Of a stretch of DNA of 64,000 nucleotides, positions 8,902-16,365 are shown one piece after another. The DNA comes from Shewanella amazonensis SB2B (GTDB taxonomy: Bacteria; Pseudomonadota; Gammaproteobacteria; Enterobacterales; Shewanellaceae). A program made the translations under genes and the position numbers. Every line of letters begins with the position of its first letter. Position 1 is the stretch's first letter. Below the pieces are notes generated by a model. It did no database searches. It worked only from the letters and a program-made list of their open reading frames with translations, and was not told where the DNA came from. The DNA lies in NCBI RefSeq assembly GCF_000015245.1, contig NC_008700.1, forward strand, positions 1,122,001 through 1,186,000. Direction: 5' to 3'.

Positions 8902-9915
8902 TTAACCTGGGTTGCTGCTGGAATCGCGGACAACAGGCTCGGGGGTGAACACCTTGGCACTGTCCAGGCGCTGCTCTTTACGATTAGCAATCAGCAGCTC
9001 GGTAGCGACCTGTGCTATTTTTTGATTCGGTTGATGAACCGTAGTCAGTTTGGGCCAGGTTTGGCGTGAAAACGGGCTGTCTTCGAAGCCGACAATTGAG
9101 ATATCGCGAGGGATATCAACCCCCTGCAAACGCGCGGCAAACAAGGCACCAGCCGCTATTTCATCGTTACACGCGACGATGGCCGTTGGCCTTGGTGTCA
9201 TTGAAAGCAGCTGTTTAGCCCCTTCAACACCTGATTCAAACGAATACTGCCCTTCAATTACAAACGCCGGGTTCAAGGTAATGTTGTTGAGTGAGAGAGC
9301 GTCGCAAAAACCGGCGAAGCGCTCTTTGGTCGATTCGTGCTGCTCGTCCCCGCTGATAAAAGCGATATGTTTGTGCCCCAAATCAATCAGATGTTGGGTA
9401 ATAGACACCGCGCCGTGCCTGTCATTAACCAATACCGTCAAACCACAACTTTCTTTGGTTTTGTCTCCGGCAATGATGCGCACGTAATGGGCCTCAATGC
9501 TGTCGAGTGCCGCTAAAATTTTGGGATCTTCCGACAGGGGAGGAGTCAGGACCAATCCGGCCAGTCTGGCGTGCTTTACCAAGGCAGTTAACTCTTCGCA
9601 AATACTGTCGGCGGTAGCATCGCAAGGGTGGATCAGGAGTTCATAACCCTTATCGCGACATGCCGATAAAATGCCGTTTTGCATATCGATAATATAGTAG
9701 GCATTGGGATTGTCGTAGATAAAGCCGATAACATAAGACTTGGTGCCGGCGAGGTTACGCGCAGCCAGGTTGGGCTGGTAATTAAGCGCCTTGATGGCTT
9801 CATTTACCTTGTCTATGGTTGCCTGTTTCACCGAGGGTTCGTTGTTGGTAACCCGGGAAACCGTCTTGATAGAAACGCCGGCGTATTTGGCAACGTCATT
9901 AATTGTGACTTTCAT
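8902..9915 (-). CDS. nagR: LacI-family transcriptional repressor of GlcNAc utilisation (NagR)
   Basis: This is a 337-residue LacI/GalR-family regulator. The N-terminal helix-turn-helix (TINDVAKYAGVSIKTVSRV) and hinge helix are followed by a periplasmic-binding-like effector domain from about residue 60. It sits beside the GlcNAc genes, and four copies of an 18-bp LacI-type palindrome centred on CG lie before the transcription units of this locus, so this is the Shewanella NagR. In that genus NagR is known to control GlcNAc catabolism in place of the enterobacterial NagC. The inducer is likely a phosphorylated amino sugar; the sequence does not show which. It is divergent from the TonB receptor gene, and the operator at 10257 may also affect its own expression. 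Confidence 0.88.
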   Translation of the reverse strand: MKVTINDVAKYAGVSIKTVSRVTNNEPSVKQATIDKVNEAIKALNYQPNLAARNLAGTKSYVIGFIYDNPNAYYIIDMQNGILSACRDKGYELLIHPCDATADSICEELTALVKHARLAGLVLTPPLSEDPKILAALDSIEAHYVRIIAGDKTKESCGLTVLVNDRHGAVSITQHLIDLGHKHIAFISGDEQHESTKERFAGFCDALSLNNITLNPAFVIEGQYSFESGVEGAKQLLSMTPRPTAIVACNDEIAAGALFAARLQGVDIPRDISIVGFEDSPFSRQTWPKLTTVHQPNQKIAQVATELLIANRKEQRLDSAKVFTPEPVVRDSSSNPG

Positions 9916-10214
9916 CTAAACACTCAGTAATTCAATCTATTAGTGGCGCTATTTGGATGGGAACTGACAGATGACTGGCGTTTGGGATACCAAATATTGC
10001 ACTTGTATCGGTTGAGAATATTTCACGTATAGTGCGGATTTTTGCCCTGATTGGCAATCGCCTTTTCCCTTAGGATGTTTTCCAAGGTGTAGAAGGAACC
10101 GCATATTCGTTAGAAGCCTTTCAATCAACATATTGTTAACAAAAGATCTTTTGTTTTACCAACTCGCTGCAGCCTCGATGGCGACACACTTTTTTTCAAC
10201 TCCCAGTTATTTTG

Positions 10215-10244
10215 TTGTGGTAACGCTGTTAATTATTGTGTAAT
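10215..10244 (+). promoter_or_regulatory. Predicted promoter of the TonB receptor gene
   Basis: The -35 TTGTGG (10215-10220) and -10 TGTAAT (10239-10244) are 18 bases apart. The 12-mer ATTGTGTAATGT (10235-10246) recurs exactly in the promoter at 16068-16079. The predicted start, near 10251, lies just before the NagR operator. Confidence 0.55.
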
Positions 10245-10256
10245 GTTTGCGCTAGA

Positions 10257-10274
10257 CATGACAGCGTTGTCATT
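10257..10274 (+). promoter_or_regulatory. NagR operator 1 (TonB receptor)
   Basis: CATGACAGCGTTGTCATT is a near-perfect palindrome that matches three other copies in this locus. It lies just downstream of the predicted start point, where a bound LacI-type repressor would block initiation or elongation. It may also serve divergent nagR. Confidence 0.85.
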
Positions 10275-10286
10275 CCTTCGGGAATG
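10271..10286 (+). other. UUCG-capped hairpin in the TonB receptor leader
   Basis: CATTCC-TTCG-GGAATG is a 6-bp perfect stem closed by C(UUCG)G, an exceptionally stable tetraloop. It lies at the 5' end of the predicted transcript and may protect the mRNA from decay. There is no T-run, so it is not a terminator. Confidence 0.5.
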
Positions 10287-10331
10287 GTTATGGATGCAAA
10301 AACATAAAAAATAATATGGAAGGGAAACGAG

Positions 10332-12977
10332 ATGCGACCATCTACCTTTAAAAAGAGTGTCCTCGCTACCAATATCGCAATCCTCCTCGGTGGTGCGGTA
10401 TCAGTAGGTGCAGTGGCTGCCGAAGCTCCGGTTGATACTGCAAATATTGAAAAAATTGAAGTGCGCGGTATCCGCGCGTCCAACAAAGCCAACATCAATG
10501 AAAAGCGTTTTTCCAACGCTGTAGTCGATGCCGTTACTGCCGAAGATATTGGTAAACTCCCTGATTCCGATGTGGGTCAAGCACTTGGCCGTGTACCCGG
10601 TGTGACCGTAGGTCGCGCTTTTGGCCAGGGCAGTTCAGTATCTATCCGTGGTACTGATCCTCTGATGACGCTTACCACCCTGAATGGCCAAAACGTGGCT
10701 TCGACCGGTTGGTACGATCAGATGAACATCGACCGTTCATTCAACTACTCAATGCTGCCAGCAGAACTGATTGGCGGTATGGAAGTGTACAAAACCACCC
10801 AGGCCAACCTCGTTGAAGGTGGTATCGGTGGTACAGTTATTGTTAAAACCCGTAAACCACTGGATATGGAAGCTAACTCGATTTTTGGCTCCGTAAAGGG
10901 TGAATACGGTTCAATCAATGAAGAGTGGGCCCCCGAAGTATCGGGCCTCTACAGCTGGAAAAACGAAGCCGAAACCTTCGGTATTCTGGTTTCCGGTGCG
11001 TACGTAGACCGTGAATATCTGCGTGTGGGTACCGAGGCGGACCTCGATTGGGGTGGCCGCTCTTCTATCCAGCCTTCAAGCTTCCTGCAAAGCCAGGAGC
11101 GCACGGCGCTGGATGCCACCTTGCAGTATCGTCCTACTGACAACCTGGAGTTTGGTGCCCACATCCTGTCGCTGAAACTGGGCGCTGACAGCATTGGTGC
11201 CAACATGTACATCAATACCGACACCAACTGGGGTGCCGGTGATTCTCACTGCCAGCAGTTTAACGATGCTGGTGTATGTACTTACAGCGATACACCGGAA
11301 AGCGATCCATCAGACGTGTTCTTCCAGAACTGGGCACGTAAAGGTGAAATGACTTCTGATACCTTCGAACTGAACATGGAATACGATGGCGATGGTTATG
11401 CCATTGCTGCCGTAGCCGGTAAGACCAAGGCGGAAGGTGGTACTCAGATGAGTGCGAACTTCGGTTATGGCTGGTGGGGAGACAAGTTTAAAGATATCAA
11501 GTGGGCTGGTGTGGTTGATGCCACCGGAAAGCAAATTGATATCAACGGCCGTGACATGAGCTTCGGTATCGACAATCTTGACACCACAGTGGGCACTTCC
11601 CAGTGGACCGGTATCCAGGGCCCAAACACCGACGAAGAGTCTTACGTTCAAATCGACCTGGACTTCGATCTGGATCTGGGTGCTATCAACAAGTTTGAAA
11701 CCGGTATCCGTTATACCGAGCACACTTTCGAGAAGAAAGAGTATCGTGCCGTGTATGGTACCTTGCCAAACGTGTTCAACAGCACCGATCTGTACAGCGG
11801 CACCATGAAGCTGGGCTATGACGAATGGACCATTCCAAAAGCCAACCTGGATGCCATGATAGATGCAACCGTGTCTCTGGTGGATGAGTTTGTCTACAGC
11901 CGCCCAGCCTACGGTAAAATCGATGAAGATAACCTGTCTCTGTACGGAATGTTCTCCTTCGAAGGCGAAGGTTTCCGCGGTAACTTCGGTTTGCGTTATG
12001 TTCAAACCGACGTGACGTCAAGCGGCCACGTCATCGATAACTCTCCGGCAGACAACCTGGGCATCAACGCCGGTTGGAGCGAAGAAGTTCAAAGCGTAAG
12101 CGACAGCTATCACGATGTACTGCCAAGCGTAAACGTGGCATTCGATCTGGCTGATGACGTTATCCTGCGTTTGGCAGCTGGTCAGGCTATCACCCGTCCA
12201 AACTACGACAACCTGTTCCTGTCGTCTTCATCTGGTTATCCGGATGACCGTCGTGGCAACGAGCAAATCACCTACGGTAACCCAGGTCTGGAGCCAATGA
12301 AGTCGTCTCAGGCTGATGTCAGCATCGAGTACTACTATGGTGATGGCAACCTGTTTGCTGCTACCTACTTCATCAAGGATATCAGCAACTTCATCGTTGC
12401 AACTGCCCCGGAAACCAAGGCGATTGGCGTAATCAACAATGACCTGGAAGTGCCTGCGGACAGCTGGATTGTAGACAGCTACATGAACGCCGGTGGTGGC
12501 TCTATTGACGGTATCGAACTGCAATTGAACCACGCTTGGGATAACGGCTTTGGTATCAACGCCAACTACACCTTTACCGATGGCACTGCCCCTGCAGAAG
12601 TGTACACCGATAATATCGGCGTATTCACCGAAGCGTCCAAGCACACCACCAACCTCGTTGGTTACTGGGAAAATGATACCTTCTCAGCCCGTGCAGCCTA
12701 CAACTGGCGCAGTGAGTACATGGTGCGTGAATACGGCAAATATTACGGTAACCGCATGCACGATGACTTCGGTACTCTGGATGTGACACTGGGATGGAAC
12801 GTGACCGAGAACATCGCACTGCGTCTCGAGCTCATCAACCTGACTGCAGAAGATGACGTTCAGTACGGCGCTGCCGGTGTGGGTACTGCCGTTAAGCCTG
12901 CGCTGCAGGATGGTTACCCAACCTGGTCGTTCAAAGGTGAAACCACTTATAAGCTGGGCGCAAGCTTCAACTTCTAA
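10332..12977 (+). CDS. TonB-dependent outer-membrane receptor for GlcNAc/chito-oligosaccharides
   Basis: This is an 881-residue TonB-dependent transporter. A signal peptide ends near residue 30 (VAAEA). A TonB-box-like stretch (IEKIEVRG) follows, then the plug domain (DIGKLPDSDVGQALGRVPGV; SIRG; LNGQ; GGIGGTVIVKTRKP), and then a beta-barrel rich in aromatic residues ending in the terminal Phe of outer-membrane proteins (SFNF). Receptors of this length and plug type carry oligosaccharides in Shewanella, Xanthomonas and Caulobacter. The NagR operator in front and the neighbours suggest GlcNAc or chitin oligomers as substrate. It has its own promoter and a terminator 15 bases after the stop. Confidence 0.88.
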   Translation: MRPSTFKKSVLATNIAILLGGAVSVGAVAAEAPVDTANIEKIEVRGIRASNKANINEKRFSNAVVDAVTAEDIGKLPDSDVGQALGRVPGVTVGRAFGQGSSVSIRGTDPLMTLTTLNGQNVASTGWYDQMNIDRSFNYSMLPAELIGGMEVYKTTQANLVEGGIGGTVIVKTRKPLDMEANSIFGSVKGEYGSINEEWAPEVSGLYSWKNEAETFGILVSGAYVDREYLRVGTEADLDWGGRSSIQPSSFLQSQERTALDATLQYRPTDNLEFGAHILSLKLGADSIGANMYINTDTNWGAGDSHCQQFNDAGVCTYSDTPESDPSDVFFQNWARKGEMTSDTFELNMEYDGDGYAIAAVAGKTKAEGGTQMSANFGYGWWGDKFKDIKWAGVVDATGKQIDINGRDMSFGIDNLDTTVGTSQWTGIQGPNTDEESYVQIDLDFDLDLGAINKFETGIRYTEHTFEKKEYRAVYGTLPNVFNSTDLYSGTMKLGYDEWTIPKANLDAMIDATVSLVDEFVYSRPAYGKIDEDNLSLYGMFSFEGEGFRGNFGLRYVQTDVTSSGHVIDNSPADNLGINAGWSEEVQSVSDSYHDVLPSVNVAFDLADDVILRLAAGQAITRPNYDNLFLSSSSGYPDDRRGNEQITYGNPGLEPMKSSQADVSIEYYYGDGNLFAATYFIKDISNFIVATAPETKAIGVINNDLEVPADSWIVDSYMNAGGGSIDGIELQLNHAWDNGFGINANYTFTDGTAPAEVYTDNIGVFTEASKHTTNLVGYWENDTFSARAAYNWRSEYMVREYGKYYGNRMHDDFGTLDVTLGWNVTENIALRLELINLTAEDDVQYGAAGVGTAVKPALQDGYPTWSFKGETTYKLGASFNF

Positions 12978-12991
12978 GATAAATGTGTAAT

Positions 12992-13020
12992 AAAAAACCC
13001 AGTCTCGGCTGGGTTTTTTT
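12992..13020 (+). terminator. Intrinsic terminator after the TonB receptor gene
   Basis: AAAAAACCCAG-TCTCGG-CTGGGTTTTTTT. It lies between the receptor and the halogenase-like gene, so expression of the latter by read-through would be reduced. Confidence 0.85.
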
Positions 13021-13040
13021 ATTGAAGGACAGGTCTGCAA

Positions 13041-14564
13041 ATGAAAATAACGAAAATTGCTATCCTGGGTGGTGGTACTGCCGGTTGGTTGGCGGCCAAC
13101 CATTTGGGGGCGGAGCTGTGTGCCGATAAGGAGGTTGAAATAACCCTTATCGAATCGCCGGAGATCCCAACCATTGGTGTGGGGGAGGGCACCGTGCCCT
13201 ATATCATGAAAGGCCTCAAACGCTTTGGCATATCTGAGTCCGAGCTGCTGGCAAACTGTGATACCACCTTCAAGCAGGGCATTAAGTTCGTCAATTGGCT
13301 CGACCCTGAGCGCCACGGCGATAACCACTATTACCATCCTTTCGACTCACCTTATCCCGGTGGCATGGACATCAGCCATTACTGGCTGACCCAAAAAGAT
13401 AAGCGCCCCTTTGATGATGTGGGTATACAGGCCCGGATTTGTGAAAAAAACCTGGCTCCCAAGCGTATCAGTGCTCCCGAATATCAGGGTGAACTGGCTT
13501 ACGCCTATCATTTCAATGCGGTGAAGTTTGCTGCCTTGCTGGCTAAGAACGCCCGGGAGCGCTTTGGGGTCAAGTATCTGAGTGCCACAGTCGCAGGCGC
13601 GACGCTGAATGACGACGGCGCCATTGCCAGTCTGAATACCAAGGAAGTCGGTAGCTTGGCGTTCGATTTTTATGTCGATTGCAGCGGTTTTCACTCGGTA
13701 CTGTTGGACAAGGTGCTTAAGGTGCCCTTTGTGGATAAAGGCAAAGAGCTGTTGACCGACTCAGTGATAGTACAGCAGGTTCCCTTGAAGAGCGGTGAGG
13801 CGCTTTCGCCCTATACCAAGGCGACTGCGCATAAGGCGGGCTGGATTTGGGATATCCCTCTAACCACCCGTCGGGGTACCGGTTTCGTGTATTGCAGCCA
13901 ATACATGAGCGATGAAGAGGCCGTTTCCACCTTTGCCCAATACCTTGGCATGGACGTGAGCGAGATATCGCCAAGAAAGATCCCGATGAAGATTGGTTAT
14001 CGGGAGAAGTTTTGGGCCAAAAATTGCGCCACCCTGGGGCTTGCTCAGGGCTTTGTGGAACCACTGGAAGCCACCTCGATACTGGTAACGGACTTTTCTG
14101 CAGAACTGCTGGCCAAAAACTTCCCCAGGGAAACCTCTGATATTGAGGTACTTAGCCCTTACTACAATGATGTCATTACTTATGTATGGGAAAGGGTCAT
14201 CGATTTTATCAAGCTGCATTACTGTCTCTCAGACAGGGAAGATACCGGCTTTTGGGCAGCCAATCGCGATTCCGACACCTGGTCCGAGACCCTAAAATCC
14301 CGACTGGCAAAGTTTGCACTCAGGCCTCCTCAGCAATCGGACTTTTTAAGCCGTTTTGATTTATTCGATGATAAAAACTTCCTGTATGTGCTCTATGGAA
14401 TGGGCTTTTCAAGCCGTATCAAGGCGCTCGACCCGAGGGAGATAGAGCAGAGCAGGCAGCTGTTGGAGAGTAACGACAAATTGGCTGACAGGGCGGAGGA
14501 GTTGTTGATGGAGCACGGAAAGTGGCTCGCAGGTCTGAAGGCGGCCATGGCACGGGCATCATAG
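13041..14564 (+). CDS. FAD-dependent halogenase-like protein (tryptophan halogenase family)
   Basis: This is a 507-residue flavoprotein of the tryptophan 7-halogenase family (PrnA/RebH relatives). The FAD motif GGGTAGW lies at residues 10-16, the family motif WxWxIP is intact (WIWDIP, residues 268-273), and Lys78 (TFKQGIKF) falls where the catalytic lysine of PrnA/RebH is found. Genes of this type repeatedly stand next to TonB receptors and SapC proteins in carbohydrate loci, where no halogenated product is known; the true reaction is open. It starts 20 bases after the receptor terminator, and no separate NagR operator precedes it, so it probably depends on read-through. A separate reductase would be needed to supply reduced FAD. 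Confidence 0.85.
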   Translation: MKITKIAILGGGTAGWLAANHLGAELCADKEVEITLIESPEIPTIGVGEGTVPYIMKGLKRFGISESELLANCDTTFKQGIKFVNWLDPERHGDNHYYHPFDSPYPGGMDISHYWLTQKDKRPFDDVGIQARICEKNLAPKRISAPEYQGELAYAYHFNAVKFAALLAKNARERFGVKYLSATVAGATLNDDGAIASLNTKEVGSLAFDFYVDCSGFHSVLLDKVLKVPFVDKGKELLTDSVIVQQVPLKSGEALSPYTKATAHKAGWIWDIPLTTRRGTGFVYCSQYMSDEEAVSTFAQYLGMDVSEISPRKIPMKIGYREKFWAKNCATLGLAQGFVEPLEATSILVTDFSAELLAKNFPRETSDIEVLSPYYNDVITYVWERVIDFIKLHYCLSDREDTGFWAANRDSDTWSETLKSRLAKFALRPPQQSDFLSRFDLFDDKNFLYVLYGMGFSSRIKALDPREIEQSRQLLESNDKLADRAEELLMEHGKWLAGLKAAMARAS

Positions 14565-14590
14565 CCGTGATGGTGTAGGTGCGTTAAATA

Positions 14591-14616
14591 AAAAAGCCGG
14601 GTAACCCCGGCTTTTT
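14591..14616. terminator. Bidirectional intrinsic terminator
   Basis: AAAAAGCCGGG-TAAC-CCCGGCTTTTT lies between the convergent halogenase-like and SapC genes and is symmetric enough to serve both. Confidence 0.85.
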
Positions 14617-14631
14617 CTATGCCTTTTGGGA

Positions 14632-15324
14632 TTATTCGCCCATCACCAGGTCGATTTGATTCAGTGATGCCAGGTGAGCATAAATGGCTGACAGGGCGCC
14701 CTTGTTGAACAGCTCAAGCTTGGCTTCATCGCTCAGCTCGTGCAGCTTCTTCTCATCAACCATGTAGATGCCGTCGTAGTTGGCTTTCTCGCCGTCTTTG
14801 CCATTCACTGTCAGGGTTTTTGGCTGCAGCAAGTCATGATCAGTCAGGGTTTTTACAAACTGCTTGGTCAACTCACGGAAGTCGAACAGCTGGCCGATAA
14901 ATTTCACGCGGTCTTGCAGGAATTCAGTTTGTTCGCCGTTTTCATTAAACAGCGCGATGCCTTCTTCTTCGCTCAGCAGGGTACTGCTTTGATTAATACC
15001 AATCAGCAGCTTTTCCTGAGTTTCATCAGGGCCAGCGATAAAAGGCGCCACGCGCAGCTGCATAGGCACATAGCGCTGGGTCCATTTACCATCTTTGATA
15101 AATTTGTTGCTCTCTGGCTTCAGAGAGGTCACAGCCACTGGCTGATACTCACCGCTGTCGGTGTTTTTGGCAAAAATGATGGGGAAACTGGTGGCTGCGG
15201 GCATAAATTCCTGAACAACCAAGGGCAGCATGTGATGCTTTTCAAATTCAGCAAGTTCAAGGGCTTGCTTAACTTTCAGGTTTTTGTGAGCGGTATTATT
15301 GAGAGGAACGTACTGCGCAGTCAT
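14632..15324 (-). CDS. SapC family protein
   Basis: This is a 230-residue protein of the SapC family (PF07277-type). It has no signal peptide or membrane segment. Family hallmarks visible are an N-terminal YVPLN-x-HKNLKV stretch, a central segment with FP-I-F, and a C-terminal LHELSDEAKLELFNKGALSAIYAHLAS helix. The biochemical function is unknown; the name comes from a Campylobacter surface-layer locus and is misleading. The gene is convergent with the halogenase-like gene, and this pairing with TonB receptors recurs in other Proteobacteria. AAGGA lies 9 bases ahead of ATG 15324. I see no NagR operator upstream, so coregulation is not shown. Confidence 0.85.
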   Translation of the reverse strand: MTAQYVPLNNTAHKNLKVKQALELAEFEKHHMLPLVVQEFMPAATSFPIIFAKNTDSGEYQPVAVTSLKPESNKFIKDGKWTQRYVPMQLRVAPFIAGPDETQEKLLIGINQSSTLLSEEEGIALFNENGEQTEFLQDRVKFIGQLFDFRELTKQFVKTLTDHDLLQPKTLTVNGKDGEKANYDGIYMVDEKKLHELSDEAKLELFNKGALSAIYAHLASLNQIDLVMGE

Positions 15325-16047
15325 TTGTTATTATCCTTTATTTATAAATCTAGGGTCCTGGCCAACTCTGTACGTCACAGAAGGGCCGTTGAAGCTGACG
15401 CTACCGGACACCGAAGGCCCGATGTTATCAATGGTTTTGCAATATGTCACCACATGGTTAATGTTGGCGTGTGTTTGCATCATCGGGGATGTGGCGCGCT
15501 CAAATATTCAGTATGACAAGTCGCCAGTTAACCCCTTATTACCAGTTATCTTCCTGGCACAGAGCGTGGGGCACAGGCGGTATCATGGTATCTTTTGCAC
15601 TCGGTTCTGGTTGGAGCGCTGCCTGGCGACAGTGTTGGGAAGTTAACTCCTTACCCAAACAAGTCACTGCAACGGCTCTTAATAGCACCAGTACCTATCA
15701 CCGCTTATTAACACATGGGGGCACATAATCGGCAGTTCAATGGTTACATCGTTAAAATCTGGCCAATTTACGGAAAAGGACTTTCTCACGGGCACTGCGG
15801 CGGAACAGTGCCTCTGGTATCAGCAGGGCGTCCTGGGCTAGTTACAATCTAGCTGTGCTTTTCACATCAGTTACTTGCATGCTTAATCGACCTGACAGAG
15901 CATGCCTATTTCGTTTCCAATGCTAAGCCTCACAAGCGGCATGGGTTTGGCATTGAGTGTCCGCCTTTCTTATCAAAGACTCCGAATACACTGAAAAATA
16001 GCGGCCGTGATTGCCTACCGTATCGCTGCCGAAAAAATGTCAAAAAA

Positions 16048-16077
16048 TTGTAGAAATCCTGAGCCACATTGTGTAAT
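16048..16077 (+). promoter_or_regulatory. Predicted NagR-controlled promoter
   Basis: The -35 TTGTAG (16048-16053) is followed after 18 bases by -10 TGTAAT (16072-16077). The core ATTGTGTAATGT (16068-16079) is identical to that of the TonB receptor promoter, and the spacer length is the same. The predicted start is near 16084, at the edge of the operator. Confidence 0.6.
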
Positions 16078-16083
16078 GTAGTT

Positions 16084-16101
16084 AATGACAGCGTTGTCAT
16101 T
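16084..16101 (+). promoter_or_regulatory. NagR operator 2 (leader unit / binding protein-MCP-hex)
   Basis: AATGACAGCGTTGTCATT is the best match to the locus consensus. It overlaps the predicted transcription start, a classical repressor position. Confidence 0.88.
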
Positions 16102-16135
16102 TGCTTGTGTGGCTTTGTTGTCTTGTAAGGTCTGC

Positions 16136-16222
16136 ATGAAAAGGATGAGGTCTCCTGTTTCATGTTTATTGGCAAGCGTGTGGCTGTCGGGCGGCTATAC
16201 GCTTGTATTTAATCTTAAATAG
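16136..16222 (+). CDS. Candidate 28-residue small protein under NagR control
   Basis: This open frame of 28 codons begins at ATG 16136, with TAAGG 5-6 bases upstream. The peptide has a basic N-terminus (MKRMR), then a hydrophobic run with Cys and Trp (CLLASVWLSGGYTLVF), and ends in NLK. The layout suits a small single-pass membrane protein or a leader peptide. It sits between a NagR operator (34 bases upstream) and an intrinsic terminator whose stem starts 23 bases after the stop. I recognise no family. Coding status is unproven: the frame is short and could be chance. The ribosome-binding site, hydrophobicity and enclosure by promoter and terminator are the support. Confidence 0.45.
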   Translation: MKRMRSPVSCLLASVWLSGGYTLVFNLK

Positions 16223-16245
16223 TCTCTCCCCAGAAACTATGGTTG

Positions 16246-16279
16246 GCTGGGTGCTGTACGCAGTGCCCAGCTTTTTTTT
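16246..16279 (+). terminator. Strong intrinsic terminator ahead of the binding protein-MCP-hex genes
   Basis: An 11-bp stem (GCTGGG paired with CCCAGC, then TGCTG with CAGTG including two G-U pairs) is capped by TACG and followed by eight T. It ends transcription between the NagR promoter and the genes it should drive, so it is either the end of a small RNA unit or an attenuator. CCCAG at 16229-16233 can pair with CTGGG at 16247-16251 and compete with the stem. Confidence 0.8.
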
Positions 16280-16365
16280 GGGATGATTGAGCGTAAAGCC
16301 CGGGTATTGGCGGTAATAAAACAACGACAACCCCCATGGCGTTCGCCATAAAAGAGGGCTGCACA

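Larger units (their letters stand above)
9916..10331. other. Divergent intergenic region nagR / TonB receptor
   Basis: This is 416 bases without a convincing gene. The right part holds the receptor promoter (TTGTGG 10215-10220, TGTAAT 10239-10244), the NagR operator (10257-10274) and a leader hairpin (10271-10286). The left 250 bases are A+T-rich and presumably contain the nagR promoter, but I cannot point to clear boxes. Confidence 0.6.
15325..16365. other. Long intergenic region with a NagR-controlled leader unit
   Basis: The region is about 1 kb. From 15325 to about 16040 I see no gene: the short open frames here lack ribosome-binding sites and family features. The start of the SapC transcript must lie at the left edge. 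From 16048 on there is a promoter, a NagR operator, a 28-codon open frame with a ribosome-binding site, and an intrinsic terminator (listed separately), followed by 86 bases up to the binding-protein gene with no good second promoter. Confidence 0.6.

Noticed and set aside
10258..10314. 18-codon open frame starting inside NagR operator 1
   Set aside because: It has no ribosome-binding site, would start about 7 bases from the predicted transcript end, and its codons are explained by the palindrome and the UUCG hairpin.
15299..15728. Overlapping plus-strand open frames between SapC and the leader unit
   Set aside because: No ribosome-binding site, no family features, odd composition (Trp/Ser/His-rich), and partial overlap with the SapC start; taken as chance frames in non-coding DNA.
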